Below are positions 53,368-61,989 of a DNA stretch of 64,000 nt, piece after piece. A program made the translations under genes and the position numbers. The first letter of the stretch is position 1; every line of letters starts with the position of its first letter. The notes under the pieces were generated by a model. It did no database searches and was not told the DNA's origin. It saw only the letters and a program-made list of their open reading frames with translations. Origin of the DNA: Agrobacterium arsenijevicii (GTDB lineage Bacteria > Pseudomonadota > Alphaproteobacteria > Rhizobiales > Rhizobiaceae); assembly GCA_000949895.1 (NCBI GenBank), contig JWIT01000007.1:310001-374000 (forward strand), written 5' to 3'.

Positions 53368-53714
53368 CAGACCGCTACTCCAGACTGCAACAGCAGATCA
53401 ACCCACAAACGATCCGTCGTCATTGTCACTTCACGAATGTTGTAAATCGTGCCCGTTCGGACATCCCGCGCCCGCCAGTCAGGCGTGATCAGCTTCGACT
53501 GAGAGCATGCGCGAACGAAGACAATCTGTGTATGCTGCCCCTGAAGTCGGTCAGCCATGACAGCTTCGCCGCCGCGAATATGCGTAACGCCAGACCGGCG
53601 CTGAAACTGCTCCTGCCAGACGCCCTTGGTATTCCCGTAGCCATCCTGCTGATCAATGCGCTTGTCGAAAGAGAAGCGGTAAAACAGATCACCCGCCGAC
53701 CTTGTTTTCGCCAT
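53367..53714 (-). CDS. head-tail adaptor (head closure) protein
   Basis: A 115-residue protein of the SPP1 gp16/phage head-tail joining type: GDLFYRFSFDKRIDQQDGYGNTKGVWQEQFQRRSGVTHIRGGEA and TGTIYNIREVTMTTDRLWVDLLLQSGVAV. The conserved RI-x-R and W-E-type residues are present in part. It closes the connector and provides the tail-docking surface. Confidence 0.8.
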   Translation of the reverse strand: MAKTRSAGDLFYRFSFDKRIDQQDGYGNTKGVWQEQFQRRSGVTHIRGGEAVMADRLQGQHTQIVFVRACSQSKLITPDWRARDVRTGTIYNIREVTMTTDRLWVDLLLQSGVAV

Positions 53715-53877
53715 CGGAAACCATGCCTTTCCTTGTCACAAAGACAGCCTTGCCAGCTTTCTTTGCCTTTTCGGCGCAATCGCGCTTCACGACACCTTCC
53801 CAACCAGCCTTGTAAGCTCGCGTGACGGCAGGCGTGATCTCGTAGTTGAAGTTCTGCGTAAATCGGACACGCGGCAT
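53689..53877 (-). CDS. small basic phage protein
   Basis: A 62-residue protein (MPRVRFTQNFNYEITPAVTRAYKAGWEGVVKRDCAEKAKKAGKAVFV...) that overlaps the head closure gene by 26 bases. The sequence F-T-Q-N-F-N-Y matches small head proteins seen in rhizobial phages; no known role. Confidence 0.65.
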   Translation of the reverse strand: MPRVRFTQNFNYEITPAVTRAYKAGWEGVVKRDCAEKAKKAGKAVFVTRKGMVSDGENKVGG

Positions 53878-53887
53878 AGCCGTCCTC

Positions 53888-54469
53888 CTAAAGAGAGAAT
53901 CTGCGCCACTTCGAAATGAGCGCATTTTCGATGACCGAAAGCGTCGATCCGGCCTCGTTCGCGCTTTGCTCGTACCCGATTTGCACCCGCGCGATGATGG
54001 CAGTGCAAATGTCTTTGGAAACGGTCGGCTTTTCGTCGACCACGGGCCAGCCCGCCTTGTACTCAACAGTGACGGCGGCGCGCTCGTCCAGGTCAGACGG
54101 CGGCGCAAAGGCATTGCGAAAACAGATTTGTGACTGGCCGCCAGCGCTGGTTTCGAGGCCGTAACTCGCAGCGGGAACGGTCGATATCTGACCAGCAGCA
54201 TTTCGCCACGACACGGATACCGCCTCTATGACCGGCCCGAGCGGCAGGCAAAAACCACGAGCAAACCGGTCAAAGCTTTGCCGCCATGTCTGCTCGACGA
54301 GGCAAATTCCAAGAATGCCCGTCCAGCCTTCGTAATGATCAACCGCCGACTGAATGAGTGTCTCGATTGTGCTGTCATCATCGTCGCTATCAATGCGCAA
54401 CGCCTTTTTGACATCCTCAACCGAAACAGGAAGAACGGTGGGAGGTGTCACGAGAACTGGACGATGCAT
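53888..54469 (-). CDS. gp6-like head-tail connector protein
   Basis: A 193-residue protein with the gp6 connector helix pattern PVSVEDVKKALRIDSDDDDSTIETLIQSAVDHYEGWTGI, followed by a beta domain. Family members form a ring below the portal. ATG 54469 follows the upstream gene's stop at 54471 directly. Confidence 0.82.
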   Translation of the reverse strand: MHRPVLVTPPTVLPVSVEDVKKALRIDSDDDDSTIETLIQSAVDHYEGWTGILGICLVEQTWRQSFDRFARGFCLPLGPVIEAVSVSWRNAAGQISTVPAASYGLETSAGGQSQICFRNAFAPPSDLDERAAVTVEYKAGWPVVDEKPTVSKDICTAIIARVQIGYEQSANEAGSTLSVIENALISKWRRFSL

Positions 54470-54470
54470 A

Positions 54471-54992
54471 TCAGCCTGCCTTGTTGCTCGGAACCTGTTC
54501 GGCCTTGTTTGCGACCTTGGCTTCGGCTTTTGCCTTGTCAGTACCAGCCTTGATCTTCTCGACTTCAGCGGCGGCATCCGTGCGGGCTTTTTCGACCATC
54601 TCATTGAGCTCCTTAAGGTCAATATCTGCCTTTTCCCGAGCCTCAGAAACGATCTCAGCAATACCCGAGGCTTCTTTCTCGGCATTCGCCCGCGCCTCGT
54701 TGAGATCATCCTGAAGCTTGGCAAGAGCTTCCAATGTCAGCTTCTGCGCGTCTGCCAGGCGCTCGTTTTCCAACGCCAACAGATCGTCGATCTCAGCCTT
54801 GCGCAACTCGACAGCTTGCGGCGCCGACTGAGACTGCGAACCCTTCCAGCGTTCCGGATCATGTTCGCCCAGCACGCAAAGTTCCACGAGGTGCTTGGCC
54901 TCGACTTTTTTCAGTTCGCGCGTTTCGCCGGTCCGGTAAAACCGGTCGCCTTCGTGCTCGCGCAGCACATCGTATTTTACCGTTTCGCTCAT
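54471..54992 (-). CDS. coiled-coil phage protein downstream of the capsid
   Basis: A 173-residue protein. The N-terminal third (YDVLREHEGDRFYRTGETRELKKVEAKHLVELCVLG) looks like a small head protein; residues 70-155 are a long charged coiled coil (KAEIDDLLALENERLADAQKL...). It may be a head decoration or assembly helper. ATG 54992 is used because AAGGAG is seven bases upstream; ATG 54998 is the alternative. Confidence 0.65.
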   Translation of the reverse strand: MSETVKYDVLREHEGDRFYRTGETRELKKVEAKHLVELCVLGEHDPERWKGSQSQSAPQAVELRKAEIDDLLALENERLADAQKLTLEALAKLQDDLNEARANAEKEASGIAEIVSEAREKADIDLKELNEMVEKARTDAAAEVEKIKAGTDKAKAEAKVANKAEQVPSNKAG

Positions 54993-55064
54993 TGTCATTC
55001 TCCTTCGGTTCACGAAGAGGGCGGAAAATCCGCCCCCTGTAGTCAGCCGAACCGGCGCTTTCGA

Positions 55065-56378
55065 TCAGGGGACAACGGGAGGAGCAACGTTGCCGTAAAT
55101 CAGGCCTTCCGGGCGATAAACAGCCAGCGCGAGACGTTCTTCACCAAGGATCGTGACCTTGTTGCGCACGAAGTCGTCATTCTGGAATCCGACCTCAATA
55201 CGGGACTGCCACTGGTCGAAGATCTGCGCCGCCAGGCGGAAAGCACCTGTCAGGAATTTACCGACTGCGATCGACTGGGTGGCAACAACTGGAAGCCCCC
55301 AGAGGGTCGGGCGCAACGTGCCCTGCGGATTGCCGATGATATAACGGCCCTCGCCGTCCTTCAGGGTTTCGATACCGGCCCAGTCGATGTCATTCAGAAC
55401 ATGGCCTGTCGCAGGAAACTCAGCGAGGGCAGCCTGAAGCATTGCGACGCGCAGGACATCGATCGAAGTCATCGGCTCCGGGTTGGTGTAGCCGGCAGGG
55501 ATTGCAAAGGCGGTCGCCTGCGGGATAAGGCCCAGAAGGTTGTCACCCGTGCCGTCGCCATTGAGCAACTGACCTTCTTCCTTGATCGCAAGACCATAAA
55601 TCAGCCGCCCGTCAATCATGGAACGGATCTGCGGGAAGTCGGACAGGATCTGCTTGGATGCGCGGAACCAGTGCGCAATAACCCTGGTCGAGACAGTCTT
55701 GTCGGTGAGCTTGATGTCGGAATTCGGCTTCAGGCCACCTTCTGCAACCGGAGCCGCGTTGTTGGTGAAGCCCGTCTCCTGAATGTACTCGATCACAGGA
55801 CTGTCGGTGTTGCCGGGGGTGAGGAGGTCTCGCACGGTCAGACGACGCTGCGGAAGCTCCAGAACACCGGGAAGACGGTTTGCCGAAATGGCCGCGCCAG
55901 CCGAACCGGCAGCGTTGGTCGTCGCCGTGGTAATATCGGCCTTCACAGGCATGCTTGCGGACGCTCCACTGCGCGGAGAAGACGCAAGCGATTTCAGTTC
56001 CTCACTTTCGACGAACTGCTGACCGAACGATTTTTCGCCTTCACGGCTACCGAGATCGGCGCGAGCAAGCTTCTGCTCCATCTCGGAAACCTGCTCGCTG
56101 AGGCCGTTCATCTTGAGCAGCGCCTCATCGGCCTTTTCCTTAAGGGATTTGGAAAGCTCTTCGCCCGATTTGGCCTTGCCGATGGCCTCCTCGGCGATCT
56201 GCTTCACCTTGTCGATAGCTTCATCGAACTGCTTTTTGACCTGATTGGCCAGCTGCTCAGCCGATTTGCTATCGGGGTGACCGCCGCCGTCGCGCAGATA
56301 ACGGCCGGCGGCTCGCTCGTTTGCAGTCATAGCTCCGAGAATGCTGGCGGATGCCAACATGTAAGTTTTCTTTTTCAT
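55065..56378 (-). CDS. HK97-type major capsid protein
   Basis: A 437-residue capsid precursor. The N-terminal part (residues about 30-120) is a coiled-coil delta/scaffold domain rich in Glu and Lys, the rest is the HK97 fold with conserved VRDLLTPGNTDSPVIEYIQETGFTNNAAPVAEGGLKPNSDIKLTDKTVSTRVIAHWFRASKQIL and LLNGDGTGDNLLGL. The scaffold would be removed by the protease encoded upstream; the cut probably lies near residues 120-145. Confidence 0.93.
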   Translation of the reverse strand: MKKKTYMLASASILGAMTANERAAGRYLRDGGGHPDSKSAEQLANQVKKQFDEAIDKVKQIAEEAIGKAKSGEELSKSLKEKADEALLKMNGLSEQVSEMEQKLARADLGSREGEKSFGQQFVESEELKSLASSPRSGASASMPVKADITTATTNAAGSAGAAISANRLPGVLELPQRRLTVRDLLTPGNTDSPVIEYIQETGFTNNAAPVAEGGLKPNSDIKLTDKTVSTRVIAHWFRASKQILSDFPQIRSMIDGRLIYGLAIKEEGQLLNGDGTGDNLLGLIPQATAFAIPAGYTNPEPMTSIDVLRVAMLQAALAEFPATGHVLNDIDWAGIETLKDGEGRYIIGNPQGTLRPTLWGLPVVATQSIAVGKFLTGAFRLAAQIFDQWQSRIEVGFQNDDFVRNKVTILGEERLALAVYRPEGLIYGNVAPPVVP

Positions 56379-56403
56379 GGGTCTGCCTCTTGTGGCTTTG
56401 AAG

Positions 56404-57081
56404 TTACGCGGTCAGCAATGCCTGCATGAACGCGGTTCCGGGGTCCGCAACGGCAGGATCCCCCTGCCCTTTCAGGTGGACGCGCGCGGCACGCTCCGCC
56501 TGTGAATTCGAAAAGCCCAATCCTTTGAGCCAGGTTTCGAATTCGCGTTCTGTCAGCCGGTCCCCGGCCTTCAGGCGATCTGATAATTCGTGAGCGGCCT
56601 TGGCGGCCTTGACGCTGGCAACTGTTGCGTTGTCGTTGGCGCCGATCGACACGACGGAAACTTCCCTCAGGTCGATTTTTTCCAAGGTCCAGATGCCGGT
56701 ATCGGTATCGACCGAGTATTCCTTGATCCGGTAACCGATAGACAAGCCGTCAATGTCACGGGCCTTGAGCAGCTCGTAGGCCTCGCGGGCTCGCTGGACA
56801 CCCATATTGAGTTTTCCACGAAGGAAGAGGCCCTTGTCGTCTTCCTTGGCTTCAAACCATTTGCCTATCGGCTCGCGGGAGTCGTGCTGCCAGAACATTT
56901 TTGGCATGGTTCCGGCAGACTTGTGGGCGGTAAGGGATTCACTGTAGGCGCCAGGCGCAATCACGTCGCCGTAGCTGTCTGGTTCGCCGCCAAAGGTCGA
57001 CCCGTAGCCCTCAATCTCGCCGCTTTCCTTCATATCCTTGATCGAGAGGCAAGCGGTTCCAAACTTCATGAGCGTCGTCAT
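56404..57081 (-). CDS. HK97 family prohead protease
   Basis: A 225-residue serine protease of family S78 that processes the capsid scaffold. The motifs are GEIEGYGSTFGGEPDSYGDVIAPGAYSESL, the His in FWQHDSREPIG and the nucleophile Ser in DIDGLSIGYR. It overlaps the portal gene by four bases (ATGA). Confidence 0.92.
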   Translation of the reverse strand: MTTLMKFGTACLSIKDMKESGEIEGYGSTFGGEPDSYGDVIAPGAYSESLTAHKSAGTMPKMFWQHDSREPIGKWFEAKEDDKGLFLRGKLNMGVQRAREAYELLKARDIDGLSIGYRIKEYSVDTDTGIWTLEKIDLREVSVVSIGANDNATVASVKAAKAAHELSDRLKAGDRLTEREFETWLKGLGFSNSQAERAARVHLKGQGDPAVADPGTAFMQALLTA

Positions 57082-58331
57082 TGGGGTTGATCCCTCTCCT
57101 GCGCGATCAGCTTTCGCACTGCATCTTCATCAATTTCGGAAATCGGCTTGTTCTGCATTTGCATGCGCGGAATATCGCCGCCCTCTACCGGGGGTAGATT
57201 TTCAAGGTCGCGAACCTCATTGATGGTCATGGCGCCGATTGACGTCATCTGCTGATAGAAGCGAGCGCGCCCCCCGCTATCTGCGCGCAGCAGTCCTTCA
57301 AGATTGAACTCGACCGACACGCCGGCGGCGCGGTCAGAGGGCGTCAGGAGCTGCTTCTGAATAGCCTGCTCGATGCGCTTTAAACGACGCCGCAAGGTGA
57401 ACTTTTGGAAGCCGATCGTCTGCTGTTCAATACCCGAGCCCCAGCTTGTGGTTTTCTCCGTATGGCCGATCAGGAACGGCGGCACACCGAAGAACCGACA
57501 AACCTCCTCGACGGAAAAGCTACGAGACTCCAGCATCTGGGCGTCTTCGGGAGCGAGCGTCAATTGCTCCCATTTGGTTCCGCCTTCAAGGATCATCGGC
57601 TTGCCGGTATCAGCCGACGATTGGAACTTCGTCGCCATCTTTTCTTCGGCGAGTTTTCGTTGTTCCGGCGACAACCATTTGTCGAAGGTTAGAACACCGG
57701 AAGGTCGCATACCGTTCTTGAAGGTCGATCCCGCCGACTTGTCGATGGCGCGTGCGAGACTGAATGTATGGCGCCCGAAATGAAGCGTCGACATCCCACC
57801 AAGAGGGTTTCCACCAAAGCCACGAATATGAAGCACGGTCTTATCCGTCTCGACATATTGCCTGCCATCCTGTGTCCAGCGATACTCGATAGTGCCGTTC
57901 TGTAGGCGACGAACACCCATCAGAGCGGGATTAACCGGCGTTAACGACGCGACGCCGCGACTGCTGCGCTCTATTCTCGCGTAACCGTTTCCTCGCATCT
58001 CGATCGACGCTGCAATAAACTCCCAGAAGTCGACGGCTGTCTGATCGTAGTTCGGGCTGTCATGCAGAAGGCGATAGAGCGGGTGTTCATAAAAAACCTC
58101 TCTGACACCCTTTGCGTCACGCCGGTAAATCATCAACGGTAGGCTGGCGATGGTGCCGGCCAAGAGATTGACGCACGCCCATGCCGACGAGATCGAAAGT
58201 ACACTCGTATCAGTGACAGGCTCTCCGGCATCGCCCATTCCCGACGCATACCAGCCGTCCGTGTTCTCGATCGACAACATTCGCGCCATCGTCGAAGCCG
58301 CCTTGAACGCGAGTCTGCGGAAAGGGTTCAC
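57078..58331 (-). CDS. phage portal protein (HK97 gp3 type)
   Basis: A 417-residue portal subunit, the ring at the DNA-packaging vertex. Typical HK97 features are SSAWACVNLLAGTIASLPLMIYRR, HPLYRLLHDSPNYDQTAVDFWEF, MRGNGYARIERSSRG and VCRFFGVPPFLIG. It shares its first base with the terminase stop. Confidence 0.93.
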   Translation of the reverse strand: MNPFRRLAFKAASTMARMLSIENTDGWYASGMGDAGEPVTDTSVLSISSAWACVNLLAGTIASLPLMIYRRDAKGVREVFYEHPLYRLLHDSPNYDQTAVDFWEFIAASIEMRGNGYARIERSSRGVASLTPVNPALMGVRRLQNGTIEYRWTQDGRQYVETDKTVLHIRGFGGNPLGGMSTLHFGRHTFSLARAIDKSAGSTFKNGMRPSGVLTFDKWLSPEQRKLAEEKMATKFQSSADTGKPMILEGGTKWEQLTLAPEDAQMLESRSFSVEEVCRFFGVPPFLIGHTEKTTSWGSGIEQQTIGFQKFTLRRRLKRIEQAIQKQLLTPSDRAAGVSVEFNLEGLLRADSGGRARFYQQMTSIGAMTINEVRDLENLPPVEGGDIPRMQMQNKPISEIDEDAVRKLIAQERDQPQ

Positions 58332-60097
58332 TAGCCACCTGCCATCTCTCGGAAATAGTCATCCATCCCTGCGTCAGCAGTAAATGGCTCAGGATTTCTA
58401 CCCATCAGCGTTGCCGCGTTAAAAAGTGCGGTCGCAGGGTCGATTTTTGCGTCTCCGGCCGTCTGCTTTGTGGCCCTGATGGCTGTAGCAGTCGGCTCAA
58501 TCTTCAGATTTGAAACACACCATTCCATCAACAGCCCGCCAGCATGGCGGAATAGACCACTTTTAAGGCGCCGCTCGACCGTCTTTATGGCGTTCATCAT
58601 GCCGATGCCCTGCGGAGCGCCGACAAGAAGGTTGTTTTCGATGGTCACATCAATGCCGGAGAGGATATCAATGAAATCCCCAAGTCCAGCAGGGTCAACG
58701 GAAACGCCCCCTAGCTTGTTTTGCTGCTTGACGTAGTCGATGTGCTGCACGATCTCCGCCATGTCGCTCAAGCCATCCTTGACGATTGTGACAGAGCCCT
58801 CCGCCTTTAGATCCAGCAGCTTTGGCGCTATCTTTTTTCGCGTCCTAAGCAGGCCATCGTCACACCAGGCATGCGACCACGAAAGCCACCTCGCCATAGA
58901 GACACGCCTCTTCTCGCCGTCTATCTCGACCTCGACTTCAATCTGTCCAGGCTCGCGCCCCACGGCGGAGAAGCCGAAAAGGTCATCCAGACCACCGCCG
59001 TCAATGCCAATAACGACGCATTCGCAACGGCGGACGATTTCCTTGAGCGCTTCCATGTGCTTGAGGCTGGACAGATCCTTGTCGGTCCCAGAAACCCACA
59101 AGGAAGCTCCCGCCCATCGATTTGAGCGGTTGCGCATTCCGATTTGAACATTAAGGTGCTTCGCTAGGAACGACTGTATCGTGTCGCCTTCCTCGTCGTC
59201 GCCCGACTGGACCTTAACCAGCTTGCGCTCCAACCAATCCTGACGAACCGACCGGCCCATGTTCGGGTTGGTGATGTAGAAATTGGCGGGATCGAGGTAC
59301 GACTTGTCCTCAATCATCTCGTCGGGAAACTCGTACAGAACCGGCACGCTGCGCGGATCGTCAATTTTCCCATCCCGAACGTCGCGAAAGTAGTCCAGCT
59401 TTTCCTTGAACACCCCTTCCGGCGGCTCATCAGACTGGGTTGTGATGTAGATCACAAAACCCTCGGGCCTCGATATAAGACCGCCGGTTGCTTCTTGCAG
59501 CATGGATGAAGCGCCGGCCTGCTTGCCAAAAAGCCAAAGCTCCTCGATCAAAACGAACGCCGCCTTCTTACCGGATGATGTCTTCGAGTCTGCCGATATG
59601 ACCTTCAGAACAGCCTTGGTTCTGAGATGTGTTATCTTCTTCAGGTTCCGATTGACGTCCAGGAACACAAGCAAGTCAGGATCGGCCTCAACCATGTCTG
59701 CCGCAGGCCCGAACGAGTTTCCCGCGATTTCCTGCGTCGGGGCAAGGATGAGCAACTCCTGCGAGTGTCTCCAATTACGAATAAGTGCCGTCAGCATGAT
59801 GCCCGCAGCAAGCGTACTCTTGATGTTCTTCTTGGAAATGAGGAGGAAGAACTCCTCAATCAGCCGCTGGCCGCTCTCCGCGTCGTATGCTCCGAAGATC
59901 GCCTTGACGAAGTCAAAGACATATTGCTCGCACGCTTCGCCGAAAGTCGGCTGTCCAGGGACATCAACGATGCGAAGAGACTTGAAAACTTCCAGTGCGG
60001 CTTCTGCCTCATCTGGAAACAGCGGGTCAAACGCGATGAGGGACCGGCGATTGACGATTCTCTCTTCCCAATCCGTGCAGGCCGTTGACCACTTCAT
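58331..60097 (-). CDS. terminase large subunit
   Basis: A 588-residue packaging motor of the HK97 type. The ATPase Walker A-like loop is LLISKKNIKSTLAAG, with Walker B AAFVLIEELWLFG. The C-terminal nuclease domain has an acidic residue in CVVIGIDGGGLDDLFGFSA and further acidic motifs. The start overlaps the small subunit by four bases. Confidence 0.92.
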   Translation of the reverse strand: MKWSTACTDWEERIVNRRSLIAFDPLFPDEAEAALEVFKSLRIVDVPGQPTFGEACEQYVFDFVKAIFGAYDAESGQRLIEEFFLLISKKNIKSTLAAGIMLTALIRNWRHSQELLILAPTQEIAGNSFGPAADMVEADPDLLVFLDVNRNLKKITHLRTKAVLKVISADSKTSSGKKAAFVLIEELWLFGKQAGASSMLQEATGGLISRPEGFVIYITTQSDEPPEGVFKEKLDYFRDVRDGKIDDPRSVPVLYEFPDEMIEDKSYLDPANFYITNPNMGRSVRQDWLERKLVKVQSGDDEEGDTIQSFLAKHLNVQIGMRNRSNRWAGASLWVSGTDKDLSSLKHMEALKEIVRRCECVVIGIDGGGLDDLFGFSAVGREPGQIEVEVEIDGEKRRVSMARWLSWSHAWCDDGLLRTRKKIAPKLLDLKAEGSVTIVKDGLSDMAEIVQHIDYVKQQNKLGGVSVDPAGLGDFIDILSGIDVTIENNLLVGAPQGIGMMNAIKTVERRLKSGLFRHAGGLLMEWCVSNLKIEPTATAIRATKQTAGDAKIDPATALFNAATLMGRNPEPFTADAGMDDYFREMAGG

Positions 60098-60570
60098 TTG
60101 CGATTATCGACGATCAACTTGGGCGCAGATGGTGGAGCGAACTTCCCAGAGACGCCTTGGGCCGCGATCTGCCGCTCTTCCTTCTTCCCCAGCTTCTTCG
60201 TCTTCTCCTGTTTTGGTTTCTCGCGACCTCGGAACTTAGCTTCCGCCGCGTCGGCACTGACCTTGTCCAGCATCGTCAGCGCCGCATTCAACGCGGAGGC
60301 GTTACCGGAAATCCCCAGCTTGATCTGCTCGACCCGCAGTTTCGTTTTCAGTCTTTCGAGCATCCGGTCGCGATGCTTGATCAAGTGCAAATAATGTTTT
60401 CGAAAAGTTGGCACAGAGAGACCAAGCTGCGCAGCGACCTCTTTATTGGTTTGGCCTGCTGCCAGTAACACCATGACAAATATGATGTTTTCTTCCGTGG
60501 GCTGATGCTCTGGGCGACCAAGCTTTGGGTCATCGTTATCCAGAGGGTTGCCGAAGAGGTCAAAATCCAT
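60094..60570 (-). CDS. terminase small subunit
   Basis: A 158-residue DNA-recognition protein with a helix-turn-helix (FVMVLLAAGQTNKEVAAQLGLSVPTFRKHYLHL) and a Lys-rich, Pro-containing C-terminus. The start MDFDLFGNPLDNDDPKLGRPEHQPTEEN at 60570 is preferred over longer ATG reads. The location upstream of the large subunit fits. Confidence 0.85.
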   Translation of the reverse strand: MDFDLFGNPLDNDDPKLGRPEHQPTEENIIFVMVLLAAGQTNKEVAAQLGLSVPTFRKHYLHLIKHRDRMLERLKTKLRVEQIKLGISGNASALNAALTMLDKVSADAAEAKFRGREKPKQEKTKKLGKKEERQIAAQGVSGKFAPPSAPKLIVDNRK

Positions 60571-60666
60571 GGCGCTCGAAAAAAATTGTGTGCGTGAGAG
60601 GGACGCGGGTGCGGGAGGAAGAGGCCTTCCAGACTTTTGACCGCCCCCCCCTCTCAGCACCCTTGA

Positions 60667-60804
60667 TCAGTCGATGTTGACGTTGGATCGGGTAAAGAGG
60701 ATTGCAACCAAGCCGAGGCACGTCTTGCAGACGATAGAAAGAAGGATAGCGACACCCACGAACACCCAGAAGGATTGGAAGGTAAACTCAAGCACTTCGA
60801 CCAT
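60667..60804 (-). CDS. 45-residue single-pass membrane protein
   Basis: A short gene starting two bases after the HNH stop (TGAAGATG). The protein is mostly one membrane segment (FTFQSFWVFVGVAILLSIVCKTCLGLVAILF) between short charged ends. It may be an inner-membrane accessory; no known role. Confidence 0.5.
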   Translation of the reverse strand: MVEVLEFTFQSFWVFVGVAILLSIVCKTCLGLVAILFTRSNVNID

Positions 60805-60806
60805 CT

Positions 60807-61169
60807 TCACCAACGGCCTCGCGACCGCTCCTCTCGTTGCTTCAGTGTGTCGTGACAAGGCTTGCACAGCGTTTGCAGGTTCTTCTCATCGAAGAACAAC
60901 GCCTCATCACCCTTGTGAGGCGTGACATGGTCGCAGATGAGTTTCGACGTGTTGCCTTCGATCTTGCCACAGCCTGCCATCTGGCAAGTGAACAGGTCGC
61001 GCTTGAACGTCTCAATGCGCAGGCGCTTCCATCGAACTAGCTGGTACCACTTGCGCCAAGGCTCTGCGGTCTGCCGATGCTTGTTGCGGTCCTGCTCATC
61101 ACCAGGTGCAGGACCCAGCCGAGGAGGCAACGTGCCGAGCGTCGGCTTGAGTGTGGTAAGTCTGGCCAT
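60807..61169 (-). CDS. HNH endonuclease next to small terminase
   Basis: A 120-residue HNH nuclease with LICDHVTPHKGDEALFFDEKNLQTLCKPCHDTL, containing the H-N-H ligands and two CxxC-type pairs (CQMAGCG and CKPCH). In HK97-like phages a small HNH protein beside the terminase is required for DNA cutting at cos ends. It is the first gene after the strong terminator at 61181-61205. Confidence 0.88.
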   Translation of the reverse strand: MARLTTLKPTLGTLPPRLGPAPGDEQDRNKHRQTAEPWRKWYQLVRWKRLRIETFKRDLFTCQMAGCGKIEGNTSKLICDHVTPHKGDEALFFDEKNLQTLCKPCHDTLKQREERSRGRW

Positions 61170-61180
61170 ACCTACAATGC

Positions 61181-61205
61181 AAAAAGGCGACCATCTGGCC
61201 GCCTT
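61181..61205 (-). terminator. strong terminator before the late genes
   Basis: On the minus strand AAGGCG-CCA...TGG-CGCCTT forms a hairpin followed by TTTTT. It lies after the NusG-like gene and 12 bases ahead of the HNH gene, so the packaging and structural genes would be expressed only with a separate promoter or by antitermination. Confidence 0.85.
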
Positions 61206-61335
61206 GTGGTTCGTCGTCGCATAGCTGTAGCACTGACCCTGAATCGGTGTCTCACTCGGGAGACTGTCAGGACTGGGTGCGGGCGTGAAACGTAATCGCC
61301 ACTAAGAACCGCATCGACCGTGGGCAGATTTGTAC

Positions 61336-61989
61336 TCACACTTTCTCAAGCATTGCAAGCGGCATGTTGAACACGGTCGGCTTACCAAAGATGACGATGG
61401 TCACGACTGCGTCGCCATATCCATCCTCGCCAAAAGCCTCAACCTCCACTTCGAACCCAACGAATGGACCGCTGGTGATCCTGACCTTGTCGCCCTTCCT
61501 GATCGCATCCGAGCGGCGCGCGTAATCATATGCTCCGTCTTCGGCCAATTCCTTGAACTCATTGATTGTTTCGACGCTGATCTTAACCGCTTTCTCATCG
61601 CTCATTACAATGTTCTTGACGCCGTCGAATGACAGAATGCCGCGCAGGGCGTGGTTATCTGGAAGGCAATAGACAAACACAATTCCGTTGAATACCGGCA
61701 GTCTGGACGCTGGCAATCGCCTTCCATGGCGCTTCCTTTCAGGTCCCAATCGCATGATGACGCATGCCTCGATACCGGCTTCAATCATGGCGTTTTCAAC
61801 AGCCTTTTCGCGCCCGTACTCGACACGCGCTATCACCCAAGCCGAATCAGACACACCCCGCGCTCTCTCTTTCGACGCCGAATACCGCTCATCGGCCACT
61901 CTCGCCGCCTCCTGGGCGATGCGATCCAGCTTCGCAAAACCCTTCGGTGAGACGTAACCGCAGATGTCTTCGAACTTATGCTGCATCAT
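61336..61989 (-). CDS. NusG-like transcription antitermination protein
   Basis: A 217-residue protein with an N-terminal helical extension (1-48), an NGN-type domain (about 51-130: WVIARVEYGREKAVENAMIEAGIEACVIMRLGPERKRHGRRLPASRLPVFNGIVFVY), and a C-terminal KOW motif (164-190: IRKGDKVRITSGPFVGFEVEVEAFG). This is the domain order of NusG/RfaH-family factors that bind RNA polymerase. It sits just before a strong terminator preceding the late genes. ATG 61989 or 61986 (tandem ATG) is the start, overlapping the upstream gene. The factor type is well supported; the antitermination role is inferred. Confidence 0.8.
   Translation of the reverse strand: MMQHKFEDICGYVSPKGFAKLDRIAQEAARVADERYSASKERARGVSDSAWVIARVEYGREKAVENAMIEAGIEACVIMRLGPERKRHGRRLPASRLPVFNGIVFVYCLPDNHALRGILSFDGVKNIVMSDEKAVKISVETINEFKELAEDGAYDYARRSDAIRKGDKVRITSGPFVGFEVEVEAFGEDGYGDAVVTIVIFGKPTVFNMPLAMLEKV

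Noticed and set aside
54354-56429. 691-residue plus-strand reading frame opposite capsid genes
   Set aside because: It runs antisense through the capsid, coiled-coil and connector genes and has no recognisable domain.
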